From: Gossypium raimondii
Lineage: Eukaryota > Streptophyta > Magnoliopsida > Malvales > Malvaceae
NCBI RefSeq assembly: GCF_025698545.1
Contig: NC_068577.1
Location: 42,363,250-42,427,249, forward strand
Length of the DNA stretch: 64,000 nt
Reading direction: 5' to 3'
In this document: positions 25,530 through 36,012 of the stretch, in pieces
How the letters are laid out: each line of letters opens with the position of its first letter
Numbering within the stretch: position 1 is the stretch's first letter
Position numbers and translations under genes: made by a program
Notes under the pieces: generated by a model
Told to the model about the DNA's origin: nothing
The model's input: the letters and a program-made list of their open reading frames with translations, nothing else
Databases searched by the model: none

Positions 25530-27507
25530 GTACTAAGGTAAGTGAGTAATTTTATGTGAGGGTCAAAAAAATTATAAAAGTTTGAAGTTTAAAACCACAA
25601 TTGTGTGACATGTTATCTAGTGTTGTCAATAATTGGTATCAGAATCTTAGTGAAGAAGTGTTAATTTTCATTATTAGAGATTATTCGTGGTTCCTCGGTT
25701 ATAGTATATAAGTGTAGTTGTATGAAACTATATGTCTAGGAAAGATTTGGGAATGGGAATTTATGTAGAAACCGCAATACAAGATTGTTGAATGCAAACC
25801 GTTATGTGCGAAACTCTAGGCCTTAAAGAGGGAACACTACGATGTTCAAGCATCAAGGTTAGGAATGGGCAAATGGATAGGGAAAATGGATTGCCTGCTA
25901 GATACCGTCATACGGGGTTGCTGAGTGCAAATTGTGATGTGCGAAGCTCCGAGCCTTACAGAAGGGACATTTTGGCTTTCGATCATTAAGGCTAAACGAG
26001 AAATGGAATGATATCGACTGGTCCTTCAGGGTGACACTATGACAACAGTAAATAGGTTTCTTATAGCAACACCACGACAGTGGTCAGTAGGATTTATGGG
26101 GCGACACCGCGACGGCAATAAGGTCTTATGAGGCGATACCTCAAAAGAGGTCTAATGTGTAATACTATAGTTCGGCTATGAAAACCAATATAGTCCATCG
26201 GGACAGTAAACATGAGGTATTCCGTTGGGACAATAAACATGGGGACATCCACCAAGACATTAAATATGGGATTTTAGGTGTAAGACTGTAACTCGACTAT
26301 GGCAACCAACAGAGTCCACTAGAACATTCACATGGGACCATACTAAGTGAGACCATAGCTCGACCATGGCATCATGTATAGACCGCCAAAAAAGGATGAA
26401 CTCAAAAGTTGACATGAAAAGGTAATGGAGGTCAAGGTACGACTCGGCCAGAAGAGAGTGCGTGAATGGGGCAAATCAAAGATTCCTAAACATGTAAGAA
26501 TAAGGAAAAATGGGTAGAAAAGTTTGATGTGGTAGGTAAACCTCTTAAAGAGGATTTATGGTGTCAAGTTATGGAGAATTCACGAGTACGAGGCTACAGA
26601 TTTTTGGTGAATAACCTTGAAATGGAGGATATAAATATATGATTGAGCAGAACCTAAAGGTCCAAAGATAAAGGTCAGCCAGAGGCAGACAGGTTCGCCA
26701 AAGCCCATACAGAGGTTAAGTCACTCAGGCTAATAGAAGAAGGAGGTTGCCAGGGACTAACTTGGGAGGACAGTTCGTCAAAAACAATAGAGGTTAAGAA
26801 TCCGAAACTCGAGGAAGTAAATGAAAGACAACTAACGATAGACATTGGAATTCGCATCCAAGGTTGTGAAGAAAAAAGGAAGTTGGGTTGAGGTGGAATT
26901 AGTCCTGTATCACTAAAAGACTGTTACCTTAAAGGACTACGTGTATGTCTCAGATAGAGAATGAGTTCGCAATGGTAAACTACGAAAAATGGGGGCATTG
27001 ATCTCGTAGGTGAAATCTACGGAAGGTTAAGAGTATACAAGGCGTTTAAATTCTCTACTTTAAATTTTTATCTCTTAGAAATTTTAAAACATGATTGCTA
27101 CCTTATTTCATCGAATCCCGCTAAGTTCATCAGAACTTGCTATTGTACTGCCTTGGCTACAAGGTTAAAAATTAATATAAAGGTTGTATGAGAGGACTAA
27201 ACCAGACTCCGCCAAATTAAGGAAAAAGAGAGTAATAGCTATAACGTGCATATAGAGGGGCACTCCTAGAGGCTACACCTCGGAGGTTTAGTCAAAGTCA
27301 TGGAATTTTAAAGTTTTAAATTCAAAATTTTAAATATGGTTGTAAGGCAGTAACTTTTAGAATATGTATATGATACTATAGTTTAATGTGTATATTAAAC
27401 AGTTGAAAATGAAATAAGATTTGATTCAGATATGTTAGCCAAATATTCAAGTCTTTGTATCATCTAGTACTTGGACTTGGTGATCGAGTCGAGCCTAGGG
27501 TGTTACA
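25530..27507 (+). repeat. Degenerate large LTR-like repeat, copy B
   Basis: The right end 'cctagggtgttaca' (27507) is the same type of end as the solo LTRs at 4.8-9.8 kb. A module with 'gcgaaactct' and 'ttcaagcatcaagg' occurs twice in tandem (about 25792-25860 and 25905-25990). It matches copy A at 300-400. Then follow the 'ggacagtaaacatgagg' phrases (26195-26350), and 'gctaagttcatcagaactt' near 27121. The left boundary is uncertain. It has no coding capacity. Confidence 0.55.
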
Positions 27508-29215
27508 ATCCAGGGGCATTTTTGTCCAAAATTTTGGGTTGTAATCAAATATTAAAAGTTACTTTGGTTGAGAACTGAAGAGAGGTTGTTCACTTTACTT
27601 TCTTTTCATCTTTTTAGCTTTCTAGTTAGCTTTTTCCTTTCTAGGTTTTAGTTTCAAGCTTTTTCTAGTTTTAATGTTAGCTAGTTAGTTAGTTTTTACT
27701 ATAGCTTGGTTTTATTTACACTTTAGTACTCCAACTCTCTTTGTATTTTCAGTTTAATCCTTAGTCATTAATATAGCTCAGCTTCATTTTCTTTTCTTAG
27801 ATAAAAATCTGAACTTTAGTGTTATTTTTAACCACCATTGTTCTCACATTCATCTTCTCCAAGCAACTATCAAGAAAATTTTAAGATTTCTTTAACCCTC
27901 TTTTTGTGCTTATTTTAATGCATGATTTGAATGTATATTGGGTTGTTGCTTGTATGGAAATGATGATGAGTAGCTAAATTTATGGTGGTTGGTTGATGGA
28001 AATGTTGTTTGGTTAGTTATTTGTATAAGGACTGAATTGAATAAACTTTAAAACTTAGAGTTGGCACCTCTAAGGGAACATATAGATAGGTGATCGAGAG
28101 GAGATCTTATTGAGCATCAACTCGTTTATCACGAGTTAGTTTAATGAAATCAAGAGATAAACCGGACTAAATTGTCTAATTTGGTAAAATGATGACCGTA
28201 AGGTAAATTTGAGCTAATTAGAAGTTTAAGCTTCTTAGATCCCTAACTAAAAGACCAATCGGCAACATAGAAGTCAACCAACCACTGTCGTTTATTGAAT
28301 TGTTAAGTTCATAGTTTTATGGTTTTACAATTTGGTCCTTGTTAGTGTTAGGTAGTTCCCCTTAGCTTTATTAACTCTAATAATGAATTACCGTAAAATA
28401 GAAATTAACGAGTAGTTAGCTAGACTTCTTTGTTGTATGCTTGTCAATGAGGAATCACTTAGTCCCCAAACTCTTTTAGGTTTAATCCTTGGAATACTCG
28501 AGTATTTATTGTAACACTATAAATATTACAACTCGACCTGTCACACTTGCAGTACACCATTACATAGTCGTTACAATTGACTATTAGTTTCAATATATGC
28601 ATCTAGTAATTAATGTGTATCTAGTAAATTCATGTATCTTAGATAAATACATTCATGCAACTAGATTTCTTAAACTCATCCATTTAAACATACCGATTGC
28701 ATACACACATTCATGACATCACATTATCCTCCTAAATTTGTTTTAAAGAAGAAAAACCCAAAAACGTAAATTTATTTTTTAATTAAAATTTATTTTTGCA
28801 ATTATTGCCTTAGTTTCATGCAAATCTTATTCCTTTTCTTTTGACATTCACAGTTTGGATCTTGTTGTGAGTTATTTTCATATTTTCCTGCATTTTCTTA
28901 GACACTATCACACTAACAGATCATTCAATTGTAATTCTAATTCACCCTTTTTCTTTTTTTCTTCAATAAATCTGGGTTTTCCTTTGAAAATTTCCTAGTA
29001 TCAAAAGGTTTTTATGATGATGGAGCGTTTTAATTTGAAGAGAAAGAAAAACGAAGTGATAACTCTCTGGGTCTGAATTTAATGACATGTGGAGAAAATC
29101 CTTTAAGAAACCTGTTATTGTTTGTGGAGAAAATCTTTTAAGAAGATATTTTTTATTTAAACTTATTCGTTTATCAAGTTGCATAATTGGGATTCATTGA
29201 CATTGTAAATTGCAG
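27508..29215. other. Intergenic region with retroelement-like debris
   Basis: No gene was found. 27.5-28.6 kb has LTR-like texture ('tggaatactcgagtattta', 'tataaatattacaactcgac'), but I could not pair it with another copy. A near-duplicate phrase 'tgtggagaaaatc-tttaaga' occurs twice at 29089-29146. Confidence 0.4.
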
Positions 29216-30107
29216 ATGAAAATCGGATTCCTTGAATTTGTAGCTGTTAATTGATAGCATCATTGTGTAGCTTAAATGCAGTGTTTGGAATTAGATTCAC
29301 GATCACTAAAGAGGAATGCTTTTCTCATGATGTTAAGTATGAAGGAGATACAATTCATGTGTCATTCGTCGTCATTAAAGTTAATTCGGGTTGGCCTTCC
29401 ACTCATGAGGGTGTTGATCTGGTGGTAAGCTTCCTCTTTCTTTATTACATTCGATTCCATATGTTTTGTTTTGATCTGAATAAGTTGGATTCCAAGAATG
29501 GGGTCATAAAAGCTTATACTTACCAAAGTCTCATCGAGTATTGTAATATTGATCAGGTGAAGGGACCTTCAGGTGATCAGATTCACGTTACTCGTGACAG
29601 GATAAGTGAGAAATTCTCGTTTCTTGCTAATAAAAAGGGAGTCTATCGATTCTGATTCAGAAATAAATCTCCTAATCAAGAAACAGTGGATTTCGATGTA
29701 CATGAAAGCCATTTATCGTACTATGATCGGCATGCAAAAGACGGTATCCTGCACTGTTATTCTCATGCTAGAAAATTTGGAGCCCTTGTTCGAACAATTA
29801 TCAAAGTTATAGGAAGCTCTTTTTAACATTCAGTTCGAACAGCACTGGTTGGAGGTACTGGCGGATCGTCAGTCCACAGGTACATATTCGCTTTAACTGG
29901 ACTGAATATCTATCTCATGAATGCTTTGTAGTTGTGTCCTCACCCTTCAATTTATTTTTATTTTTTTGCGCAGTAAATGAAGGAATGAGTCAAAAAGCAG
30001 TTCACAAGGCCTTATATGAAGCGGCAGCACTAATTGGAGCCAGTCTTCTGCAAGTTTTCCTACTCCGACGCCTATTTGACTGGAAGCTTGCGATGCCCCG
30101 GGTTTAG
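29216..30107 (+). pseudogene. Broken p24-beta (transmembrane emp24/GOLD) gene
   Basis: The translation matches p24-beta cargo receptors of the early secretory pathway (Arabidopsis At3g07680 type) over nearly the full length. Exon 1 runs to 29424 ('FGIRFTITKEECFSHDVKY', 'GDTIHVSFVVIK'). Exon 2 is 29557-29879 ('VKGPSGDQIH', 'FLANKKGVYRF', 'NQETVDFDVHESHLSYYDRH', 'FNIQFEQHWLE'). Exon 3 is 29974-30107 ('KAVHKALYEAAALIGASLLQ', then the membrane-proximal tail, ending MPRV). Both introns (29425-29556, 29880-29973) keep GT-AG ends, so this is a duplicated gene, not a retrocopy. Defects are a frameshift between ATG 29216 and the signal-peptide remnant, TGA at 29653 where the family has Cys after 'GVYRF', a shifted frame after 'YDRHAKD' (about 29740-29785), and TAG at about 29810 in place of Glu. 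Confidence 0.88.
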
Positions 30108-30543
30108 TTTAGCACCGCAAGGCAATGCTTTATTAAGCTGTTTGATTAGTGCAGGTTATTTTCATCTCAGGCAATCAATATACATGCATAGAATCCAATG
30201 ACATCTTTAGATTTCCCAAGGTTGAGCTTTAGTGATATAAAATTTTTGCTTAAATTGTTTGTGTGATTCGATGTTCATCAACCTTAATTTGGAGAAAAAA
30301 AAACATACTTTTCCCTTTTGGCTGAAATTGTTACTCATGCAAATGAAAGACAAGATAGTCGAGTTCATATAGAAAAAAAAATTCTAATTTAACTGATACA
30401 TTAATTCATTCAAAACTACGTTCACAAATGATGTAAAATTGGTTCATGGCACTTAAATGATGTACAACTCATTTTCATTTGGTAGTTCCTTAGGTTTTTC
30501 TTACACATTACTTACTTCTTCTACCATGACTCTTTTAAAAATA

Positions 30544-30579
<36 letters not shown>

Positions 30580-31909
30580 TCGAACTCGCACCTTTTTTAT
30601 TACTGCAATTACAATGATTTCAATTGAACTTAAACTCAATTGATGTATCATATTTGATTTTTTCAATGTAGCAAAATACCCACAATAATTACACCGACTT
30701 GATATTGGTTACTCTCAATTGATGGACAGCTATTCCTTCGCATCATCGACAAAGACTGAAAATTTTGTAAGACTCGAAATTAAATTGTAATTTTATTTTT
30801 ATTAATTTAAAATTTTAAAGAATTTAAATAAAAAAATTATTTAAACATGTTATGTGATGTTATTCCGTTTTATGATCTAATGAAAACTACGAAAGAAACT
30901 AAGTTTCAACTTCCAGGTCGTCTCCTTTAATTTTGTTTCTTTCATATTTTATGAAATATGAATATCATTTGACTTACACATTTTTCATTGATGATCCTTA
31001 GAAATCCGTAGTTGGATTTGAAACCACATGAATCCGACAAGTCATTACAACAAATAACTATAACTACAAGCTACATGGGTATACTTTCATAGCTTCATCC
31101 TGAGGGCACTATCTAGTGTTGGAACATATGTTGTCAAGTTGCATGATGAAGGTGGTAAAAAACTTTCAACACTAGAAGTTTTTGGAGGTAGCTAATTAAC
31201 ATCCATTGATGACCTTCATTTATATCAGAAGAGTTATGACTCATAACATTTGAATATAATATAATATAATTTTAAAGGTGAGCGTTGGACCAAATCTAGT
31301 AAAAAATCTACGAGTTAGTCAAGTTAACGGGTCCTATTTTATCACCCTAATTCAATTTAAAAATTTTTCGACTCGAGAAGAGTGAAATGAAATTCGAATT
31401 GAGTCAAATCGAATGAATTTATTCAAGCTAAATTAAAAAACATTAAACATGCCAAATTAAAAATATTTGTTATAATATAACTAATTTTATGTTAGAATGC
31501 ATAAATTTAAAATCATATATATTTGAAAATTCTTTTACAGCAAAATAAGAGCATGACATAAACTTGAATTGATAATTTGCTTGTTTGAATTTTTGGACTT
31601 TTTAAAAAAATTAACCCTTTTATTTATTCTTTAGATTTTTTTAAAAAGAAATTTTGAAATTTTAAAATTATTTTGATTATTTTAAAATTTTTTGTTGAAA
31701 GAGACCAATTTGTTCATTTTCAAAATTGACAAGGACTAAAGAGGTATTTACACCAATATATTAGTCAAGTTATTACAATTATAAAATTTAACTCAACTCG
31801 AGCCTAATAACCCAACTTACTTATTCTAATTAACCTAAAAAACCTGAATATAATTAACTCAAAATTAAATTATTTATTTTTCAAGTGAATCAAATCTTAC
31901 TTACTCATG

Positions 31910-31966
<57 letters not shown>

Positions 31967-32084
31967 TGTATGTATGTATGTAAGTTATAGATTATATTGA
32001 GAAAAGTTGAAAAGAAAGGAGTTATAAAATATATGTGTTATATCCTTTTAACGTAAATCACTAATAGCAAAATCTAAAACTTTT
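30108..32084. other. AT-rich intergenic region
   Basis: No gene is seen. It contains TA microsatellites at about 30542-30580 and 31912-31963. A dispersed-repeat-like AT-rich segment lies at about 31270-31900 ('cgactcgagaagagtgaaat', 'tcaactcgagcctaataacc'), whose ends both carry 'actcgag' words. Confidence 0.6.
31912..31963. repeat. (TA)n microsatellite
   Basis: A run of about 25 TA units, followed by 'gtatgtatgtatg'. Confidence 0.95.
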
Positions 32085-33557
32085 TGATAATAAGTTGAAT
32101 TTGTATGTTTAATACGTCTAATTTCCGTAATTTTTATTATGAATTTGTAATTTTATTTAACTTTATCAAGTACGTAGTTGGAGTATCAAAATTCAAAGTT
32201 AACAAGTAAATCGAACTAAATTGAAGCACATGCAATAAAAGGGGCCAAATTAAAATTTTGAGAAATTTATGGCTAATCAGATTTTTATTTCACTTTGTAA
32301 AAGCTATATTTAGAAAAAAATGATATAAAATCTGATTTTATGTGATAGGCTATTAGATGAATTAGGCTAAATTTAGCATATGAAATGTATACAAATACCT
32401 TATATTGTGGCTTTGAAAAATACACTTGAAATTGAATAAAAACAATTTATTTATTTTCTCTTTCCTGCGTCTGTAGCAAGTTTGTGAGCAATTTTCCATT
32501 TCATTTTATTTTCCTTATTTCTTACACTTTTGGTTCAATTGCTCCCTAGGTCCTTTCTCCTTCCCATCCTCCATCATTACCATTAAATTCCTTCCCATAA
32601 ATCAGCAGAGCATGATTAGTTCCATGCTCAACTAATTTCCTTTTAGCATAAATCAACAGAGAATGATTAGTTCCATGCTCAATTAATTTCCTTTTAGCTT
32701 TAGCTTGGTTCTCATTTCGAAAATAAATCGTGAGATATGAACCACACTAAAAATACCTTTCAACATAGTATTCATTATTTCTCCGATATATGGGATAGCC
32801 ACAATCGTCCCTTAAAGTTGATTCAATTTCAGCTCAAAGTACATGTTGGGTGGGAGTTGTATTGGAGTACAGTTGGGAAAATGAGACAATCATCTACCGA
32901 GTTTGAATTCTAGCGAACAAGTTGGCATGTTCAATTGGAAAAAGCTAGTTGGATTCCGTCAAAGGAGATAGTGATCAAATTTAAACGACCCACGCGGTTG
33001 AGGCCATTAATTCGAGTTGATTTTTTCTAGATCGCAACGCTGCCGAGATCTTAAATTGCGGACATGTATTATGTGTTTAGATAATCGGTAAGAGTTGGTT
33101 TGCAGGTTGTACTGGAACCAACTACACAAGGAAAAGTTGGCGATTGGGGCATCCTTGATCACTATAACCAACTTATCGTTTGGAAGGGAAAATTCATTTT
33201 TCAACCTTCGATTCGATTTCAGAGTGTACCGGGATTGAGGCTAAGCATTAATATATTTGATTCACCGATTTGATTTTATTTCTTTAATTTTATTTTGCAA
33301 TTGTTTTTATTTTATTTTAATTTACTTTATATTTGTTTATTTTATTTTCTTTATCAACTAAACCTCATTTTTTATTTATTTTACAGCTTTGCACGCACAA
33401 GGCGAGGGCACAACAACTGTCTAGACTCAAAAATATGGTCGCATAAATAGGAAAATTAAGAATCTCAGTCCCTGTAGAATCAACCCTACTACTCTATACT
33501 ACTATTTTATTAAGTTAGAGCGTAGGAAATTATATTTGGTGGTTTTGATACCCATCA
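32085..33557 (+). repeat. 5' LTR of the Athila-like element
   Basis: It begins TGATAATAAGTTG and ends CCCATCA. It is homologous to 54624-56038 over its length ('ttgcggac', 'cacaaggaaaagttggcg', 'ggaaattatatttggt'). A 51-bp unit starting 'ataaatcagcagagcatg' is present twice (32597-32647, 32648-32698) but once in the 3' LTR. Near 32390-32450 are 'acaaataccttatattgtgg' and 'ttgaataaaaac', a likely promoter/terminator zone. Confidence 0.88.
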
Positions 33558-33562
33558 AATTT

Positions 33563-33582
33563 TGGCGCCATTGTCGGGGATT
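33563..33582 (+). promoter_or_regulatory. tRNA-Asp primer-binding site
   Basis: 'tggcgccattgtcggggatt' lies 5 bp after the 5' LTR. It is nearly complementary to the 3' end of plant tRNA-Asp(GTC), with two to three mismatches. Athila elements typically use this primer. Confidence 0.8.
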
Positions 33583-33618
33583 GGAAATTATTCTAATTTT
33601 CATTTATTTTACTTATGA

Positions 33619-34870
33619 CCAGGTCAGAACCGAGAACCTTAGAGTTTAAACTAGAAATCGAGAAATTAACTCGAACACTTCGAAAAGAAGCTTTTCGGTG
33701 CGGTAAACAACCGCAAGTGAGAGAGGCCAAATACAAAACATTATCTTACACATAAACAATAGACGATACACTCAATGAATAAGAAGAAATGGAAAATCAA
33801 ACCATTCGACAACTCGCTGCGGCACTAAATGAGCAACAACCGCTATGCATAACTTATCTGATAGGAGAAACACCATTTGAATTAAAGTCGGGCTTAATTC
33901 ATTTATTGCCAACTTTTCATGGTTTGAAAAACAAGAACCCCCACACTCGTCTTAAGGAATTCCACATGGTTTACTTAAGCATAAAACCACAGGGAGTAAC
34001 CGAAGATCAAATTAAACTCCAAGCTTTTCCTTTTTCATTAGCCGACTCTGCTAGAGAATGACTATTTTATTTACCTCCAGGATCTGTTAATACATGGTCA
34101 GATATGTCTCGGTTGTTTCTTGACAAGTTCTTCCTAGCAACTCGAGCAGCCAAATTAAGGAGAAGTATTGTCGGAATACAACAAAAGGAGACAAAATCAC
34201 TTTATGACTATTGGGAGCGATACAAGAAGTTGTGTGCAAGTTACCCACAATATGGCCTAACTGAATAATCGCTTCTTTAATATTTCTATGAGAGGTTACT
34301 CCCTATGGAAATGAAGATGATTGATGTCGCTAGTGGAGGGGCACTTATTAACATGACTCCTTAAAGAGCAATGAAATTAATTTTGACCATGGCTACGAAT
34401 TCTCAACAGTATTGACCAACTACAGAACCCATAAAAAGGGTTCATGAGCTAAGTACTCCATCCTTAATAGGTAAGATTGACGAGCTCACTAATGTAGTTA
34501 AAATTTTAATTACAGGAAAAACGAACCCAACTCGATTGTACGAAATTTGTGCCATGCCTGATCATCCAACTGACTTATGTCTAATTTTACACGAGGACAC
34601 AACAACATAAGTAGATGTCGTTGGGAACTTTCCAGGGCCACCTCAAAGGAATTATGATCCACATTCGAACACTTACAATGCAGGGTGGAGAGACCACTCA
34701 AATCTGAGCTATAGGTCAAACCCTCGATACAATCAATTGTATTAACCAAGGTCATATTCGCCTCAACAGGATCAAACCCCAAAGTCATCTTTTGAAACCA
34801 TAGTAGAGAGGTTAGTTGTTAGCACCAAAAAGTTCCAACAAAAGGCTAAAGCGTACTTCTAAGAAATATA
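33619..34870 (+). pseudogene. gag: Athila-like gag (broken)
   Basis: The frame opens at 33617-33619 (MTRSEPRT) and carries stops near 33752, 33780, 34060 and 34267. Diagnostic Athila gag text: 'MENQTIRQLAAALNEQQPL', 'FELKSGLIHLLPTFHGL', 'LKEFHMVYLSIKPQGVTEDQ', 'LQAFPFSLADSARE', 'YLPPGSVNTWSDMSRLFLDK' and 'YWERYKKLCASYPQYGLTE'. It is the capsid-forming precursor of an LTR retrotransposon. The stops and a shifted end make it non-functional. Confidence 0.85.
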
Positions 34871-34879
34871 TCAGCAAAT

Positions 34880-35978
34880 AAGTAAGCTTGCGCTTACAAT
34901 TAGTCTTTTGAAGACCCAAGGGAAATTGTCGTCTCAAATTGAGCCAAACCCACAACAAAATGTGAGTGTTGTAACCATAAAAGATGGAACGATTTTAGAG
35001 TCAGAATCTGACACGAGTCATGATCACGACTCTGAATGGGAAGAAAAGAAACTTGAACCAACAGCTCCCACGGAGTCGGCACCACCCACATTACCTGGAA
35101 ATCTCGTTCAATGTAAAAGGGATTGAGAAGAAAAAGAGATCTTTGAGATGTTTCGAAAGATAGAAATTAATATCCTCTTACTCGATGCAATAAAGCAAGT
35201 TCCACATTTTGTGAAATTTTTAAAAGAATTATGCACTGGTAAAAAGAAACTTCAAGGTAATGAATAGGTAAATATAGGAGAAAACATCTCTACGGTTCTA
35301 CAAAAGAAAATCCCGCCCAAGTGTAAGGACCAATGTATGTTTTCTATATCTTGCAAAATAGGTAATGTTGGCATAAAGAAAGTTATGTGTGATTTAGGTG
35401 CATCTATTAATGTTATGCCTTTATCTATTTTTAAATTACTAAACACGGGTCTTTTGAAAGAAACAGAAGTGGTCTTTCAATTGGCAGATAGGTCAGTTCT
35501 GTATCCATAAGGGGTGTTGGAAAATGTCCTCGTCAAGGTAAATGAACTAATTTTTCTTGCAGATTTTTACATCATCGACATGAAGGATGACAACTCAAAA
35601 AATTCCTAGGATATTTTACTCGAAATACCATTCTTAAGCACCTCACGTACAAAAATTGATGTTCGAAGTGGAACTCTAATTACGGAATATGACGGTGAAG
35701 TGGTCAAATTCAATGTTTATGAGGCGATAGGACACCCTAGTACAATGACGAATGTCTCTAGTATCGATATTATTGAACCCTTGACAACGTTACATTTTGA
35801 ATATAATGAAGAAGATGAATTACAAATTGTACTTTTTAGTAGTTTAGATATCGACACTTTGGAAAAACTAGAGGAATTGGTGGCGATCGAGAAACCAATT
35901 CGTGAAGTTTTCATTTTCTTGGAGGCACCACAGTTTCCCAGAAGTCAAGGTAAAAATTTTGAATTGTCTCATTTGTAA
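34880..35978 (+). pseudogene. Athila-like protease region (broken)
   Basis: A linker ('TQGKLSSQIEPNPQQNVSV', 34908-35126) precedes the aspartic protease fold. 'FSISCKIGNVGIKKVMCDLG' is followed by 'ASINVMPLSIFKLL' (about 35340-35440), i.e. the active-site Asp in the form D-L-G-A-S that is usual for Athila, then 'VFQLADRSVLYP'. Stops occur at about 35508 and 35608. An open stretch at 35700-35978 holds the acidic protease-RT linker. Coding text breaks off at 36012 where the nested element begins, and resumes at 53271. Confidence 0.8.
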
Positions 35979-36012
35979 ACTAAACTTTTGTCTTCCATTT
36001 TGCAAGCCCCGG

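Noticed and set aside
29251..29655. Functional small secreted protein
   Set aside because: The open frame runs through an intron and stops at a TGA inside a conserved p24 motif; it is part of the broken p24-beta gene.
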